64,000 bases of DNA from Actinomycetes bacterium (lineage in GTDB: Bacteria > Actinomycetota > Acidimicrobiia > Acidimicrobiales > Ilumatobacteraceae), in the NCBI GenBank assembly GCA_021414085.1, contig JAIOPC010000014.1, positions 620,001-684,000 on the forward strand, in the 5' to 3' direction. Below, piece by piece: positions 35,702 to 45,135 of this stretch. The position numbers and the translations under genes are program-made. Numbering within the stretch: position 1 is the stretch's first letter; each line of letters opens with the position of its first letter. Below the pieces are notes generated by a model, which saw only the letters and a list, made by a program, of their open reading frames with translations, was not told where the DNA came from and did no database searches.

Positions 35702-37294
35702 GTGAGCGACACACAAGAAGGCGGACGGCGGGGCGGGCGCGCAGCGCGGCAAGCGTTACGGGCGGCGCCACTGGCGCTAGATGTGCGGCCCGTGAACCCG
35801 GGGATGGTGGGCGGCAGGTACAAAGTGCTCACCGACGCCGAGGTACTGAAGGTGCATTTGGCCGCGCTCGACGTGCTGGAGAACATCGGATTGGCCGACG
35901 CGATTCCGTCGTGTCTCGAGGTGTTGTTGCCCAAGGGCTGCACGCTCAGTTCCGACGGTCGGCTGCTGTTTCCCCGCGCACTGATTGAAGACACGCTGGC
36001 GATGGCGGCGCGCAACTTCGTCTTGCACGCGCAAGACCCGCAGTACGACATGGAGCCGTGGGGAAAGAAGGTTTACTTCGGCACCGCCGGTGCGGCCGTA
36101 TACATCGTCGACCCGATCACCGGCGAGTACCGGGAGTCCACTTCGCAAGACGCGTACGACATCGCGCGCCTCGTCGACAGGATGGAACACATCCACTTCT
36201 ATCAGCGCACCGTGGTGCCTCGGGATTTGCCGGATCCCGCCGAGATGGATATCAACACCTGCTACCTCAGCGTGAGCGGAACGACGAAACATGTCGGTAC
36301 GTCGTGGGTGCACCCCGATCATCTCGAGGCGTCGTTGAAGATGTTGCACCACATCGCCGGCGGAGAAGACAAGTGGCGCGCGCGGCCGTTCGTTAGCCAG
36401 TCGAACTGTTTCGTCGTGCCGCCACTGAAGTTCGCCGCCGACGCATGCCGTTGTCTGGAAGTCGCCGTGCGCGGTGGCATGCCGGTGCTGCTGTTGTCGG
36501 CTGGGCAGGCCGGCGCAACGGCGCCTGCGGCGCTTGCTGGTGCGCTGGTGCAAGAAGTTGCGGAAGTGTTGGCGGGGCTTGCGTATGTGAACGCAATCAA
36601 GCCCGGTCACCCAGCCATCTTCGGCTTGTGGCCCTTCGTCAGCGACCTGCGTAGCGGTGCGATGTCGGGTGGTAGCCCCGAGCAAGCAATCTTGTCGTCC
36701 GCCTGTGCGCAGATGGCGCACTTCTACGACCTCACCGGCGGCACATCGTCCGGTATCAGCGACGCGAAGATGCCCGACGCGCAAGCTGGCGCCGAGAAGG
36801 GCTACAACCACGCGCTGGTCGGCAACGCCGGCGCGAATCTGATCTACGAGTCCGCTGGCATGCACGGCAGCCTGCTCGGCTTCTCGCTCGAGGGTGTCGT
36901 TCTCGACAACGACATCGTCGGCGCTGTACAACGCACGATCAAGGGAATCGATGTCAACGACGAGACGTTGTCGGTCGATGTCATCCGTGCCGCGGTGATC
37001 GGCGGCCCTGGTCACTATCTCGGTTCGAAGCAGACGCTCTCTTTGATGCAGACCGAATACATCTATCCCGCGGTCGGCGACCGACTGAGTCCGAAAGAAT
37101 GGAACGAGGTCGGCCGACCGAAGGTCATCGATCGCGCGATCGACAAGGTGCGCGACGTGCTGGCCACGCACTATCCCGATCACATTCCGGAGGCCATTGA
37201 TCAGCAGATCCGCGCCGAGCTGCCCATCCGCCTTGATCGTGATCGAATGCAGCTCCCCGTGCCGTCCGTCGCGGGCAGCATCGCCGGTTCTTAG
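35702..37294 (+). CDS. Trimethylamine methyltransferase (MttB) family protein, non-pyrrolysine
   Basis: VLENIGLADAIPSCLEVLLPKGC; YFGTAGAAVYIVDPITGEYRESTSQDAYDIARLVDRMEHIHFYQRTVVPRD; GISDAKMPDAQAGAEKGYN. Probable GTG start at 35702; no internal TAG. Confidence 0.88.
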   Translation: MSDTQEGGRRGGRAARQALRAAPLALDVRPVNPGMVGGRYKVLTDAEVLKVHLAALDVLENIGLADAIPSCLEVLLPKGCTLSSDGRLLFPRALIEDTLAMAARNFVLHAQDPQYDMEPWGKKVYFGTAGAAVYIVDPITGEYRESTSQDAYDIARLVDRMEHIHFYQRTVVPRDLPDPAEMDINTCYLSVSGTTKHVGTSWVHPDHLEASLKMLHHIAGGEDKWRARPFVSQSNCFVVPPLKFAADACRCLEVAVRGGMPVLLLSAGQAGATAPAALAGALVQEVAEVLAGLAYVNAIKPGHPAIFGLWPFVSDLRSGAMSGGSPEQAILSSACAQMAHFYDLTGGTSSGISDAKMPDAQAGAEKGYNHALVGNAGANLIYESAGMHGSLLGFSLEGVVLDNDIVGAVQRTIKGIDVNDETLSVDVIRAAVIGGPGHYLGSKQTLSLMQTEYIYPAVGDRLSPKEWNEVGRPKVIDRAIDKVRDVLATHYPDHIPEAIDQQIRAELPIRLDRDRMQLPVPSVAGSIAGS

Positions 37295-38526
37295 TCAGCG
37301 GCGGCTCGCCCTTCAGCCTCGATCTTCGTCACGACGTTGCGCGTCAGTACCAGGTAGGCGCAACCGGTGCAGAACGCCACGCCGCCGAATGTGGTGAGTG
37401 TCCAGCGCACGCCAACCGCCTCGGAGAGCAATCCGGCCAACAGTGCTGTGATCGACAACGTGAGCGTGAGGATCGCGAAGTCGCCGGCCATAACGCGGCC
37501 GCGTATGTAGTCGGGCGTGCGTAACTGCAGCCCGTATGTGCTCAGCGTCCACTGTGCGCCGCCACCAAGGTGGGCGACCGCGATGAACGCCGCGGCGAGG
37601 AAGATCACCGGCGACCATGCTGCCGCGAGGTAACAGACGCTGAACGCGATGCCGGAGAGGCCGCAGACGCGTAACACCTTCGAGAGGTCGCCTCTCGTAA
37701 ACCTGGCCGCGATCAGTGGGCCGAGGCCGGTGCCGACGCCGCGGGCACCGAATAGCAAACCGGTTCCGCCGTCTTTCCAACCGTACGCCTCCGTCGCGAG
37801 CACCGGAAGCTGGCTGACGATGCCCGAGCCGATTGCGAAGGTTCCCTTGCTCGCCAATAGCGCGAGCACTGCCTTGTCTTTGCGCGCGTATCGCACGGCC
37901 TCGCCCATGTCGCTGAACGGACGCATAGTGCGTCTCGCCTCGCTCCGTTGCTGCTGCATCGGGTGGCGAATCATCGACAGCAAACCGAACGCAATCACGA
38001 AGGTCGCCGCGTCGGCGATGAACGACGCTTGCCGTCCGAAGGTTTCGCTGAACACACCACCGAGCGCTGCTCCGACCGCCAGCATCACACCCCAGGTGCT
38101 GCCGAAGAGCACGTTCGCCGTGCGCAACTCATCTGGGGTACGGGCGAGGTTGGGGACGCCGGCGTCGATGGCTGGCTTGACGAACGCTGCGAGCGCGCTG
38201 ATGGTGCCTTGAAAGATGAACAACGGCCACACGCGGTCGACTGAGGCGGTCAACAGTCCGAGCGCCGCGACGGCTTGTAACAGCGAGACAACCATGATCA
38301 GGCGACGGCGGTCGAAGCGATCGACCATCGAACCGGCGAGCGGCGTCACCAGGAACGCCGGCAACGTGAACGCAACGTATGCAAGCGAGACCAGCAACTC
38401 GCTGTCTGTCCCGTCCTTTACCATTCCGGTGATCGCGACAAAGACGAACCAGTCGCCCATGAACGAAACGACTTGCGCGAAGAAGAGGGCGCGCAGATCC
38501 GCATTCCCGCGGAGCAGCTTGATCAT
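37291..38526 (-). CDS. MFS transporter
   Basis: LRALFFAQVVSFMGDWFVFVAITGMV; PLAGSMVDRFDRRRLIMVVSLLQA; ATG overlaps upstream stop. Confidence 0.85.
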   Translation of the reverse strand: MIKLLRGNADLRALFFAQVVSFMGDWFVFVAITGMVKDGTDSELLVSLAYVAFTLPAFLVTPLAGSMVDRFDRRRLIMVVSLLQAVAALGLLTASVDRVWPLFIFQGTISALAAFVKPAIDAGVPNLARTPDELRTANVLFGSTWGVMLAVGAALGGVFSETFGRQASFIADAATFVIAFGLLSMIRHPMQQQRSEARRTMRPFSDMGEAVRYARKDKAVLALLASKGTFAIGSGIVSQLPVLATEAYGWKDGGTGLLFGARGVGTGLGPLIAARFTRGDLSKVLRVCGLSGIAFSVCYLAAAWSPVIFLAAAFIAVAHLGGGAQWTLSTYGLQLRTPDYIRGRVMAGDFAILTLTLSITALLAGLLSEAVGVRWTLTTFGGVAFCTGCAYLVLTRNVVTKIEAEGRAAAD

Positions 38527-39938
38527 CGAGTTGCGTGTGCGTGCAACAAGTGGGCGAGACACTCCGTGACTCGCCTTGCCGTTGGCACGTGAAGGTACTC
38601 GTTCGGTCCGTGGGCGTTGGCGCCCGGGCCGAGCGCGCCGGTGATCACGAACTGCGCGGCTGGAAAGCGCAGGCCGAGCATTCCCATGAACGGGATTGAT
38701 CCACCCTCGCCGAAAGCCCGTGTCGCCTTACCGAAGGTTTCTTGCCCGGTTGACTCGAGTGCGTCCCAGAGCCACGGTGCAAACGGCGGGGCATTCCAGC
38801 CCGGCCCCGCATGGCCGTCGAGGAACTGCACTTTCGCGCCGTAGGGCGGATCGGCCGTGAGGCACTTGGCGACCGCCGCTAGTGCACGATCGGGGTCGCA
38901 GGTCGGTGGCAGCCGGATGCTGAGTTGCAGCGACGTCTGCGGCCGCAGCACGTTTCCTGCTGCGGCGATTGCGGGGATGCCATCGATGCCGGTGAGGCTG
39001 AGCGTCGGTAGCCAAGTGCGCGCGAGCAGTTGCTCCGTGGCGTCGTCCATCGCAGGATGCGCGCCCTCGACGAACGGGAAGTGACCACCGATTGGGAACT
39101 CGGCAGCGGTCTCGGTGGCTTGGTCGCGGCGATCGGCGGGGATCGGCTCGTGAAGTTCCGGCAGCAGCAGTGCGCCGGTGCTGCTGTCTTCCAATCGGTC
39201 CAGCAACATACGCGCGATGCGAAACGACGACGGCACGACACCGCTCGCTTCTCCGCTGTGCACGCCCTCGGTGAGGATCTCGACTCGCAACGTGCCCGCT
39301 ACCAATCCACGTAGCGAAGTGGTGACCCACATGCGTTCGTAGTCGAGGCAACCGGAGTCGAGGCAGAGCACGAACGTGGGCGAGCCGATGCGATCTGCGT
39401 ACGCCTCGAGATATGCCGGTAGGTCCGGGCTACCGCTTTCCTCGCTGGCCTCGATCAGCACAACGAGGCGCGAGTGTTGTAGTCCCGCGAGCTGCGCGGC
39501 TTCGATCGCGAGCAGCGATGCGAATGCGGCGTAACCATCGTCGGCCCCGCCGCGGCCATACAGCTTGTCGCCCTCAAGCACCGGCCTCCACGGCCCGAGG
39601 TCTTCGCGCCAGCCCGTCATTTCTGGCTGCTTGTCGCAATGGCCGTACAGCACGACCGTGTCGTCGGCTGGGCCACCGTTGTACGCCGGAACTTCGCACA
39701 AGATCAGGGGAGTGCGGCCCTCGAGCTGCAGCACTTCAACCGAAAGGCCCGCGATCGGTCTTGCCGCGCACCAATCGCGGATCAGCGCAACTGCCTGATC
39801 GAGATAGCCGTGGGCCTTCCAATCCGGGTCGTAGAGCACCGATACACAGGGGATACGGATGTAGTCGTGCAGCTTCGGCAGGATCTCATTCGTCCACACC
39901 TTGTCGACGTGTTCGTGGATGGTGCTGTTGGAACTCAT
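38523..39938 (-). CDS. M20 family metallopeptidase (dipeptidase)
   Basis: VVLYGHCDKQPEM; LYGRGGADDGYAAFASLLAI; LIEASEESGSPDLPAYL. Confidence 0.92.
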   Translation of the reverse strand: MSSNSTIHEHVDKVWTNEILPKLHDYIRIPCVSVLYDPDWKAHGYLDQAVALIRDWCAARPIAGLSVEVLQLEGRTPLILCEVPAYNGGPADDTVVLYGHCDKQPEMTGWREDLGPWRPVLEGDKLYGRGGADDGYAAFASLLAIEAAQLAGLQHSRLVVLIEASEESGSPDLPAYLEAYADRIGSPTFVLCLDSGCLDYERMWVTTSLRGLVAGTLRVEILTEGVHSGEASGVVPSSFRIARMLLDRLEDSSTGALLLPELHEPIPADRRDQATETAAEFPIGGHFPFVEGAHPAMDDATEQLLARTWLPTLSLTGIDGIPAIAAAGNVLRPQTSLQLSIRLPPTCDPDRALAAVAKCLTADPPYGAKVQFLDGHAGPGWNAPPFAPWLWDALESTGQETFGKATRAFGEGGSIPFMGMLGLRFPAAQFVITGALGPGANAHGPNEYLHVPTARRVTECLAHLLHAHATR

Positions 39939-40906
39939 CGACGCACCGCTGCGATGCGTTCCATCGTGCGTTCGGCCTCACGCACCATCTCGCGCACGAT
40001 GTCGCCCGCCGGAATCAGTTCGTCGATTGCGCCAGCGCCTTGGCCGCACGGGAAGAACTCGCGACTCGCATCGACCTCGGTGCCGTCCTGTGCACCGAGG
40101 TGGTTGACGCCTGCCTTCGTGCTCGCTATCACCTGTTGTGGGAACGGCTGAAGTTCTTCCGGATGCTGTTCGAAGTGATTCGTCCACTCGTTACGCACGA
40201 CGCGGCACGTCTTGCCGGTGTACGAACGACTGACGACGGTGCCGTCTTCGGCGACGCCGAGGATCGCTTCCTTGTAACCCTTTACCGCCCGGGCTTCCGG
40301 CGTTGCGATGAAGCGGGTGCCGACCCACACGCCATCGGCGCCAAGTGCGAGTGATGCGGCGAGGCCGCGTCCATCGAACAGTCCGCCGGCCGCGACCACT
40401 GGCACCTTGTCGCCGACCGCGTCGACCACCATCGGAACCAGCGTGAGGGTGGCGACCGTACCGGTGTGGCCACCAGCTTCGGTGCCCTGCGCGACGACGA
40501 AGTCGACGCCGCTTGCGACCGCGCTGACGGCGTGGCGCACCTTGCCGCACATGCTGCCGACCAGAACGTTCTTCGAGTGCAGCAGGTCGATGACCTCGCG
40601 GGGGACTCCTAAGCCGGCGACGAAGATTCGCGCCCCACCGTCGATCACGTTCTGAATGCCCTGCTCGACCTGCCCGGGCAGCGCGGTGAGCAGATCGACG
40701 CCGAACGGCTTCGATGTCGCCTCGCGCACCTTGGCCATCTCGATCGGCAGTTCCTCAACAGCCATGGTGCTCGCGCCGAGCGTGCCAATTCCGCCAGCCT
40801 CGCTGACCGCCGCGACCAGTCGGTGATAGCTCACTCCACCCATGCCAGCCAGCATCACCGGATGCTCGATGTCCAGTAGTTCCGTCAACCGCGTCCGTAA
40901 GGCCAT
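39935..40906 (-). CDS. Nitronate monooxygenase/enoyl reductase-like (NPD) flavoprotein
   Basis: EHPVMLAGMGGVSYHRLVAAVSEAGGIGTLGAS; VVAQGTEAGGHTGTVATLTLVPMVVDAV; PVVAAGGLFDGRGLAASLALGADGVWVGTRF. Confidence 0.92.
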   Translation of the reverse strand: MALRTRLTELLDIEHPVMLAGMGGVSYHRLVAAVSEAGGIGTLGASTMAVEELPIEMAKVREATSKPFGVDLLTALPGQVEQGIQNVIDGGARIFVAGLGVPREVIDLLHSKNVLVGSMCGKVRHAVSAVASGVDFVVAQGTEAGGHTGTVATLTLVPMVVDAVGDKVPVVAAGGLFDGRGLAASLALGADGVWVGTRFIATPEARAVKGYKEAILGVAEDGTVVSRSYTGKTCRVVRNEWTNHFEQHPEELQPFPQQVIASTKAGVNHLGAQDGTEVDASREFFPCGQGAGAIDELIPAGDIVREMVREAERTMERIAAVRR

Positions 40907-40940
40907 GCACCGACCGTAGCCCCAAGCACCAACTCAACTC

Positions 40941-41012
40941 CATGTCGGGGGTTTCGTGCAGGACTTGGGCATGTCGGGGGTTTCATGCAGGTTTTCCAGC
41001 ATGAAACCCCCG
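40941..41012. repeat. Palindromic repeat locus B (GGGGGTTTCRTGC family)
   Basis: catgtcgggggtttcgtgcagg (40941-40962) repeated at 40970-40991 with one mismatch; 14-bp perfect inverted repeat cgggggtttcatgc/gcatgaaacccccg (40975-40988 / 40999-41012), 10-nt loop aggttttcca. Confidence 0.85.
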
Positions 41013-41089
41013 GGTGGCGATGCTTCCGGCCGCGGATATGTTCGGCGTCGCGACTTTCCCCAAAGTGGTTTCGATCGGGGAGACTTCGC

Positions 41090-42022
41090 ATGTCTAACTT
41101 TTCTGCAGCGACGCTTGAGTTGTTGCAACGCCAGATTGGCCATCTGACCACTCAGCAACTCGCGGCGGGCGGAATCGGGAGGTCTGGCCGCCAACAACTC
41201 GTGGATAACCGAGTGCTCGATCGACCGTTCAAGTCCGTCTATCGCGTGGCCACGCGGCGACCGACGCTGGAACAGCGGCTCGTCGCGCTGAGCCTTGCCC
41301 ACCCATCGGGGTTCGTCACCGGGCCAACCGCCGGCGGATACTTGGGACTGCGTCGAATGCCTCGCGCATCGCAAATTCATTTTTGCATTCGTCACGACGC
41401 TCGAATCGACATTCCCGTTGATGTCAAAGTGCGCCAGTCCACGCGGATCGCTCCGGTGGACGTGCGCACGCTCGAAAACGGAATGCGGATAGCGAGCTGG
41501 GCGCGTCTGCTCTGCGATCTTGCTGCGGACTTATCCAAGGTCAGCCTGACGTCAATCATCGATCAGGCCTTACGCGAGGGCCACTGTGTGCTGGAAGAGC
41601 TTGACGCGATGTCGCTGCGGTTGTGCCATCCGACCCGACGGGGATCAGAGCTCTTTCGACGCACGTTGATGGAGCGGGGCCATCGCAAACCCGTTGATTC
41701 GCATCCCGAGCTCGCTGTCTTGAACGGGCTGCGTGCTCGCGGGGTTCCTGCAATACCCCAGGATGAACTCTTGCTTCCAAGTGGCAAACGCATTCGCATC
41801 GATCTGGCCGTGCCGGCTGTTAGGTGGGCCGTCGAGGTCGACGTCCATCCCGAACACAATCGACCGAGCGGTGTCGCGAGCGACAAGCAGCGGGATCGAC
41901 AGTCTCACCGCATCGACTGGCAAGTCGATCGTGTTACCGAGGAGGATCTAGTGGATCCGGAGACCCTCTTTGACGAACTCGCTGCCAACTACCGCGCTCG
42001 TGTTGCGGCGGTTGCGGCGTGA
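41090..42022 (+). CDS. AbiEi/DUF559-like (Vsr-fold endonuclease-like) protein
   Basis: LTTQQLAAGGIGRSGRQQLVDNRVLDRPFKSVYRVA; C-terminal DELLLPSGKRIRIDLAVPAVRWAVEVDVHPEHN. ATG at 41090. Confidence 0.65.
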   Translation: MSNFSAATLELLQRQIGHLTTQQLAAGGIGRSGRQQLVDNRVLDRPFKSVYRVATRRPTLEQRLVALSLAHPSGFVTGPTAGGYLGLRRMPRASQIHFCIRHDARIDIPVDVKVRQSTRIAPVDVRTLENGMRIASWARLLCDLAADLSKVSLTSIIDQALREGHCVLEELDAMSLRLCHPTRRGSELFRRTLMERGHRKPVDSHPELAVLNGLRARGVPAIPQDELLLPSGKRIRIDLAVPAVRWAVEVDVHPEHNRPSGVASDKQRDRQSHRIDWQVDRVTEEDLVDPETLFDELAANYRARVAAVAA

Positions 42023-42025
42023 GTG

Positions 42026-42080
42026 GGGGGCTTGATGCACGTTTTCCGGCATGAAACCCCCGGGGTGCAGGAAACCCCCG
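42026..42080. repeat. Palindromic repeat locus C (GGGGGTTTCRTGC family)
   Basis: gggggcttgatgc (42026-42038) / gcatgaaaccccc (42049-42061), two mismatches, 10-nt loop acgttttccg; extra half-site gtgcaggaaacccccg (42065-42080). Confidence 0.75.
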
Positions 42081-42082
42081 AC

Positions 42083-43288
42083 TCAGCGATACGGACCCGG
42101 TTGTTTGAGGAACTTGCGGTGCCAGCGCCTTGGGGTGAAGACGATTGCACGGGGTTCGTCTTCGAACATCCACCTGGCGAAGTTGCGGCGCGTCCAACCG
42201 GTGAGGCCGACGACGCGAACGGCGCCGCGCGCGATCCACGCGCGCGCGAGCCAACCGTTCAGCACCTTCGACAGGCGATGGTCGGCGAGCAGATGTGCGC
42301 GCACCGACTTCTCGTACATCGAAGCCACCGTCGCGGCCGAACCCAGGATTGCCTCGGCTGCCAACCGGCCGGTGACGATCGCTTGGCCGATTCCTTCGCC
42401 TGTCATCACGTCGGTGGCGCGCGCCGCGTCGCCGACGAACAGCACCCGCCCTGCGCTCAGCGTTGCGCGATCAATTGCCGCCGGGATCGGCCACGCGGTC
42501 ACGCGATCTTGCAGCTGTGCATCGGGTCCTAACGCTTCGCGAATGTGCGGACGCTCGAGCAAACTCGCCCACTCGGCGTTCATCGACTTGCCCGTGCGCG
42601 CACCGTCGCGCAATACGCCGAACCCGAGATTGACGCGACCGTCGGGCAGCGGAAAGCTCCACGCATATCCGGGAAGAAAGTCGGGCTCGAACCACACGTA
42701 GAGCCGATGCGCGGCTGGCCCGGTGATACCAGTTGCGTACTGGCGAAACGCGTGCCACTCGCCGAGGTACCCGGGCTCGGCGAGGCCCAGCGCTTTGCGG
42801 GTCGGCGACCACATTCCGTCGGCCGCGATTGCGAACCTCGCACGCACGTTCCCGATTCCCTCGATCGCGACCTCGACGCCATCGGAGTTCTGCGTCACGC
42901 CCGTCACGGCGCAGCCCTCGCGTACGTCGGCACCCGCCTCGCGCGCCATTCGCAACAGCGCGTCGTCCAACTCGCGGCGAGGCGCGGTGGCCCCGAAGAT
43001 CCCGTCGGGTGGCATCGGCAGGCAAACCTCGCGCCCAGACGGCGAGCGCAGCCACGCTTCCTCCACCGTCTGCCAGCTCGGCACCATGGCCGGTTCGAAC
43101 CCCAGGGCTTCGAGCTCGCGCAATGCCAACGTGGTCAGGCCATCGCCACAGCATTTGTCGCGCGGGAACACGGCCTTGTCGACGACCATGACCGCTCGGC
43201 CCGCCCGCGCCAGCACGATCGCCGCCGTGGCGCCGGCAGGTCCGCCCCCGACGATGAGTACGTCGACCGTTGACTCGTTCTCTGACAT
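42083..43288 (-). CDS. Geranylgeranyl reductase family FAD-dependent oxidoreductase
   Basis: VDVLIVGGGPAGATAAIVLARAGRAVMVVDKAVFPRDKCCGDGLTTLALRELEALG; VLFVGDAARATDVMTGEGIGQAIVTGRLAAEAI. Confidence 0.9.
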   Translation of the reverse strand: MSENESTVDVLIVGGGPAGATAAIVLARAGRAVMVVDKAVFPRDKCCGDGLTTLALRELEALGFEPAMVPSWQTVEEAWLRSPSGREVCLPMPPDGIFGATAPRRELDDALLRMAREAGADVREGCAVTGVTQNSDGVEVAIEGIGNVRARFAIAADGMWSPTRKALGLAEPGYLGEWHAFRQYATGITGPAAHRLYVWFEPDFLPGYAWSFPLPDGRVNLGFGVLRDGARTGKSMNAEWASLLERPHIREALGPDAQLQDRVTAWPIPAAIDRATLSAGRVLFVGDAARATDVMTGEGIGQAIVTGRLAAEAILGSAATVASMYEKSVRAHLLADHRLSKVLNGWLARAWIARGAVRVVGLTGWTRRNFARWMFEDEPRAIVFTPRRWHRKFLKQPGPYR

Positions 43289-43300
43289 CGCTTCCACCTT

Positions 43301-44245
43301 ATGATGCCCGTCATGAAACGACTATGTGAGGACCGAGTTGTAATCGTCACTGGCGCAGGTCGCGGTATTGGCCGCGAGCACGCACTGAGCCTCGCCAAGC
43401 ACGGCGCGAGGGTTGTTGTCAACGACCTTGGCGCTAGCACCGACGGTGTCGGTGCCGATACAAGCCCGGCACAGCAGGTCGTCGCCGAGATCGAAGCGAT
43501 GGGTGGGCAGGCGGTCGCCAACGGCGACAGCGTGTCGTCCTTTGAGGGCGCGCAGCGGCTGATCAACACCGCCATCGAAGTGTTCGGCCAGCTCGACGTC
43601 GTCGTCAACAACGCTGGCATCCTGCGCGACCGCATGCTGGCCAACATGACCGAAGAAGAGTGGGACGCAGTCATCAATGTTCACCTCAAGGGAACGTTTG
43701 CCCCCGCGCATTGGGCCGCTGCCTACTGGCGCGATCAGAGCAAGGCTGGCAAGCCGGTGAATGGTCGCATCATCAACACGACGTCGGTCAGCGGCATCTA
43801 CGGCAACCCCGGCCAGACGAACTACGGCGCGGCGAAGGCGGGAATCGCGGCCTTCACGCAAATCGCCTCGATGGAACTCGCTCGCTACGGCGTCACCGTG
43901 AACGCAGTGGCACCGGTGGCACTCACGCGGATGACCGAAGGTCTTGGCCCGGCACCCGAGACCGATGAAGAGCGCGAGATGCGATCGCCGAAGTGGATTG
44001 CCCCGATCGTCACGTGGCTGGCGAGCGAGGAGTCCTCCAATGTGACGGGCCGCGTGTTCGAAGCCAGCGGTCAAACGTTGGCAATCGCCGAAGGTTGGGT
44101 GCGTGGCCCGCGCCACGCTCCCGTCGACGACCCGACCAAGCTCGGTTCTATCGTCGAAGAACTGCTCGCGGGCGCGCGTCCCAACAGCGGTATGAACGGC
44201 GATCCCGGCGGCTGGCCGCAACCGCAGCCCCAGCGGCAGGCCTGA
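43301..44245 (+). CDS. SDR family oxidoreductase (MFE-2/HSD17B4-like)
   Basis: RVVIVTGAGRGIGREHALSLAKHGARVVVNDLGAS; NNAGILRDRMLANMTEEEWDAVINVHLKGTF; NYGAAKAGIAAFT. Confidence 0.92.
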   Translation: MMPVMKRLCEDRVVIVTGAGRGIGREHALSLAKHGARVVVNDLGASTDGVGADTSPAQQVVAEIEAMGGQAVANGDSVSSFEGAQRLINTAIEVFGQLDVVVNNAGILRDRMLANMTEEEWDAVINVHLKGTFAPAHWAAAYWRDQSKAGKPVNGRIINTTSVSGIYGNPGQTNYGAAKAGIAAFTQIASMELARYGVTVNAVAPVALTRMTEGLGPAPETDEEREMRSPKWIAPIVTWLASEESSNVTGRVFEASGQTLAIAEGWVRGPRHAPVDDPTKLGSIVEELLAGARPNSGMNGDPGGWPQPQPQRQA

Positions 44246-44252
44246 GAATCCG

Positions 44253-45104
44253 ATGCCGTTGAACCCTGAAGCCGTCGGCGCGCTCGGCGACGCCCGCGAG
44301 ATCTCATGGAACTCGAAAGACGCCCTGCTGTACGCCGTTGGAATCGGCGCCGCACACGACGACCTGCAGTTCAGCACCGAAAACACGAAGGACACCCCGC
44401 AAGTCGTCTATCCGACGTTCGCGGTTGTTGCTGGCTCGGGCACGCCTTCCGCGGGCAAGAGCGCACTCAGTCAAGTGGGGTCGTTTAACTGGGCGATGCT
44501 CGTGCACGGCTCGCAAGCCATCACGCTGCATCGTCCGATCCCGGTCGAAGCAAAGGCAATTGCGCAAGACCGTGTTGCCGCAATGTACGACAAGGGCAAG
44601 GCCGCGATCGTCGTGATCGAGAACGAGGTGAAGACGGTTGCGGGTGAACCGTTGTGGAGCACGCGTTCGGCGGTCTTCATCCGCGGCGAAGGTGGTTGGG
44701 GTGGCGACCGAGGCCCAAGCGGTGCGCAAAATGAGCCGCCGGATCGCGCACCGGACCACGAGGTGACTTTGCAGACCTCGCCGGACCAAGCGTTCGTTTA
44801 TCGGCTATCGGGCGATCGCAACCCGCTGCACACCGACCCTTCGTTCGCTGCGCTCGGCGGTTTCGATCGACCGATTCTGCACGGCCTGTGCTCGTATGGA
44901 TTCACGGGCCGCGCGTTGTTGGCCGAACTGGCCGCAAACGACGTCAGTCGCTTTCATCACATGGAGGCGCGGTTCGCGTCGCCGGTGATGCCCGGCGATG
45001 CCCTGACGGTGCGCATGTGGCGAGTAGGGGACGGCAAAGCGGTGTTCACCACATCAGTGGGCGACCGCGTGGTGATCGATCAGGGATTAGCAACCTTCAG
45101 CTGA
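44253..45104 (+). CDS. MaoC family dehydratase (enoyl-CoA hydratase 2-like)
   Basis: ALLYAVGIGAAHDDLQFSTENTKDTPQVVYPTFAVV; YRLSGDRNPLHTDPSFAALGGFDRPILHGLCSYGFTGRA hydratase-2 motif. Confidence 0.92.
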   Translation: MPLNPEAVGALGDAREISWNSKDALLYAVGIGAAHDDLQFSTENTKDTPQVVYPTFAVVAGSGTPSAGKSALSQVGSFNWAMLVHGSQAITLHRPIPVEAKAIAQDRVAAMYDKGKAAIVVIENEVKTVAGEPLWSTRSAVFIRGEGGWGGDRGPSGAQNEPPDRAPDHEVTLQTSPDQAFVYRLSGDRNPLHTDPSFAALGGFDRPILHGLCSYGFTGRALLAELAANDVSRFHHMEARFASPVMPGDALTVRMWRVGDGKAVFTTSVGDRVVIDQGLATFS

Positions 45105-45135
45105 CCCCTCCAGCTAGCTGAGCGGTCGAGCTCAT

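Noticed and set aside
35702-37294. MttB-family gene as a pyrrolysine (TAG) protein
   Set aside because: The 538-aa frame is continuous with no internal TAG, so it belongs to the non-Pyl MttB superfamily
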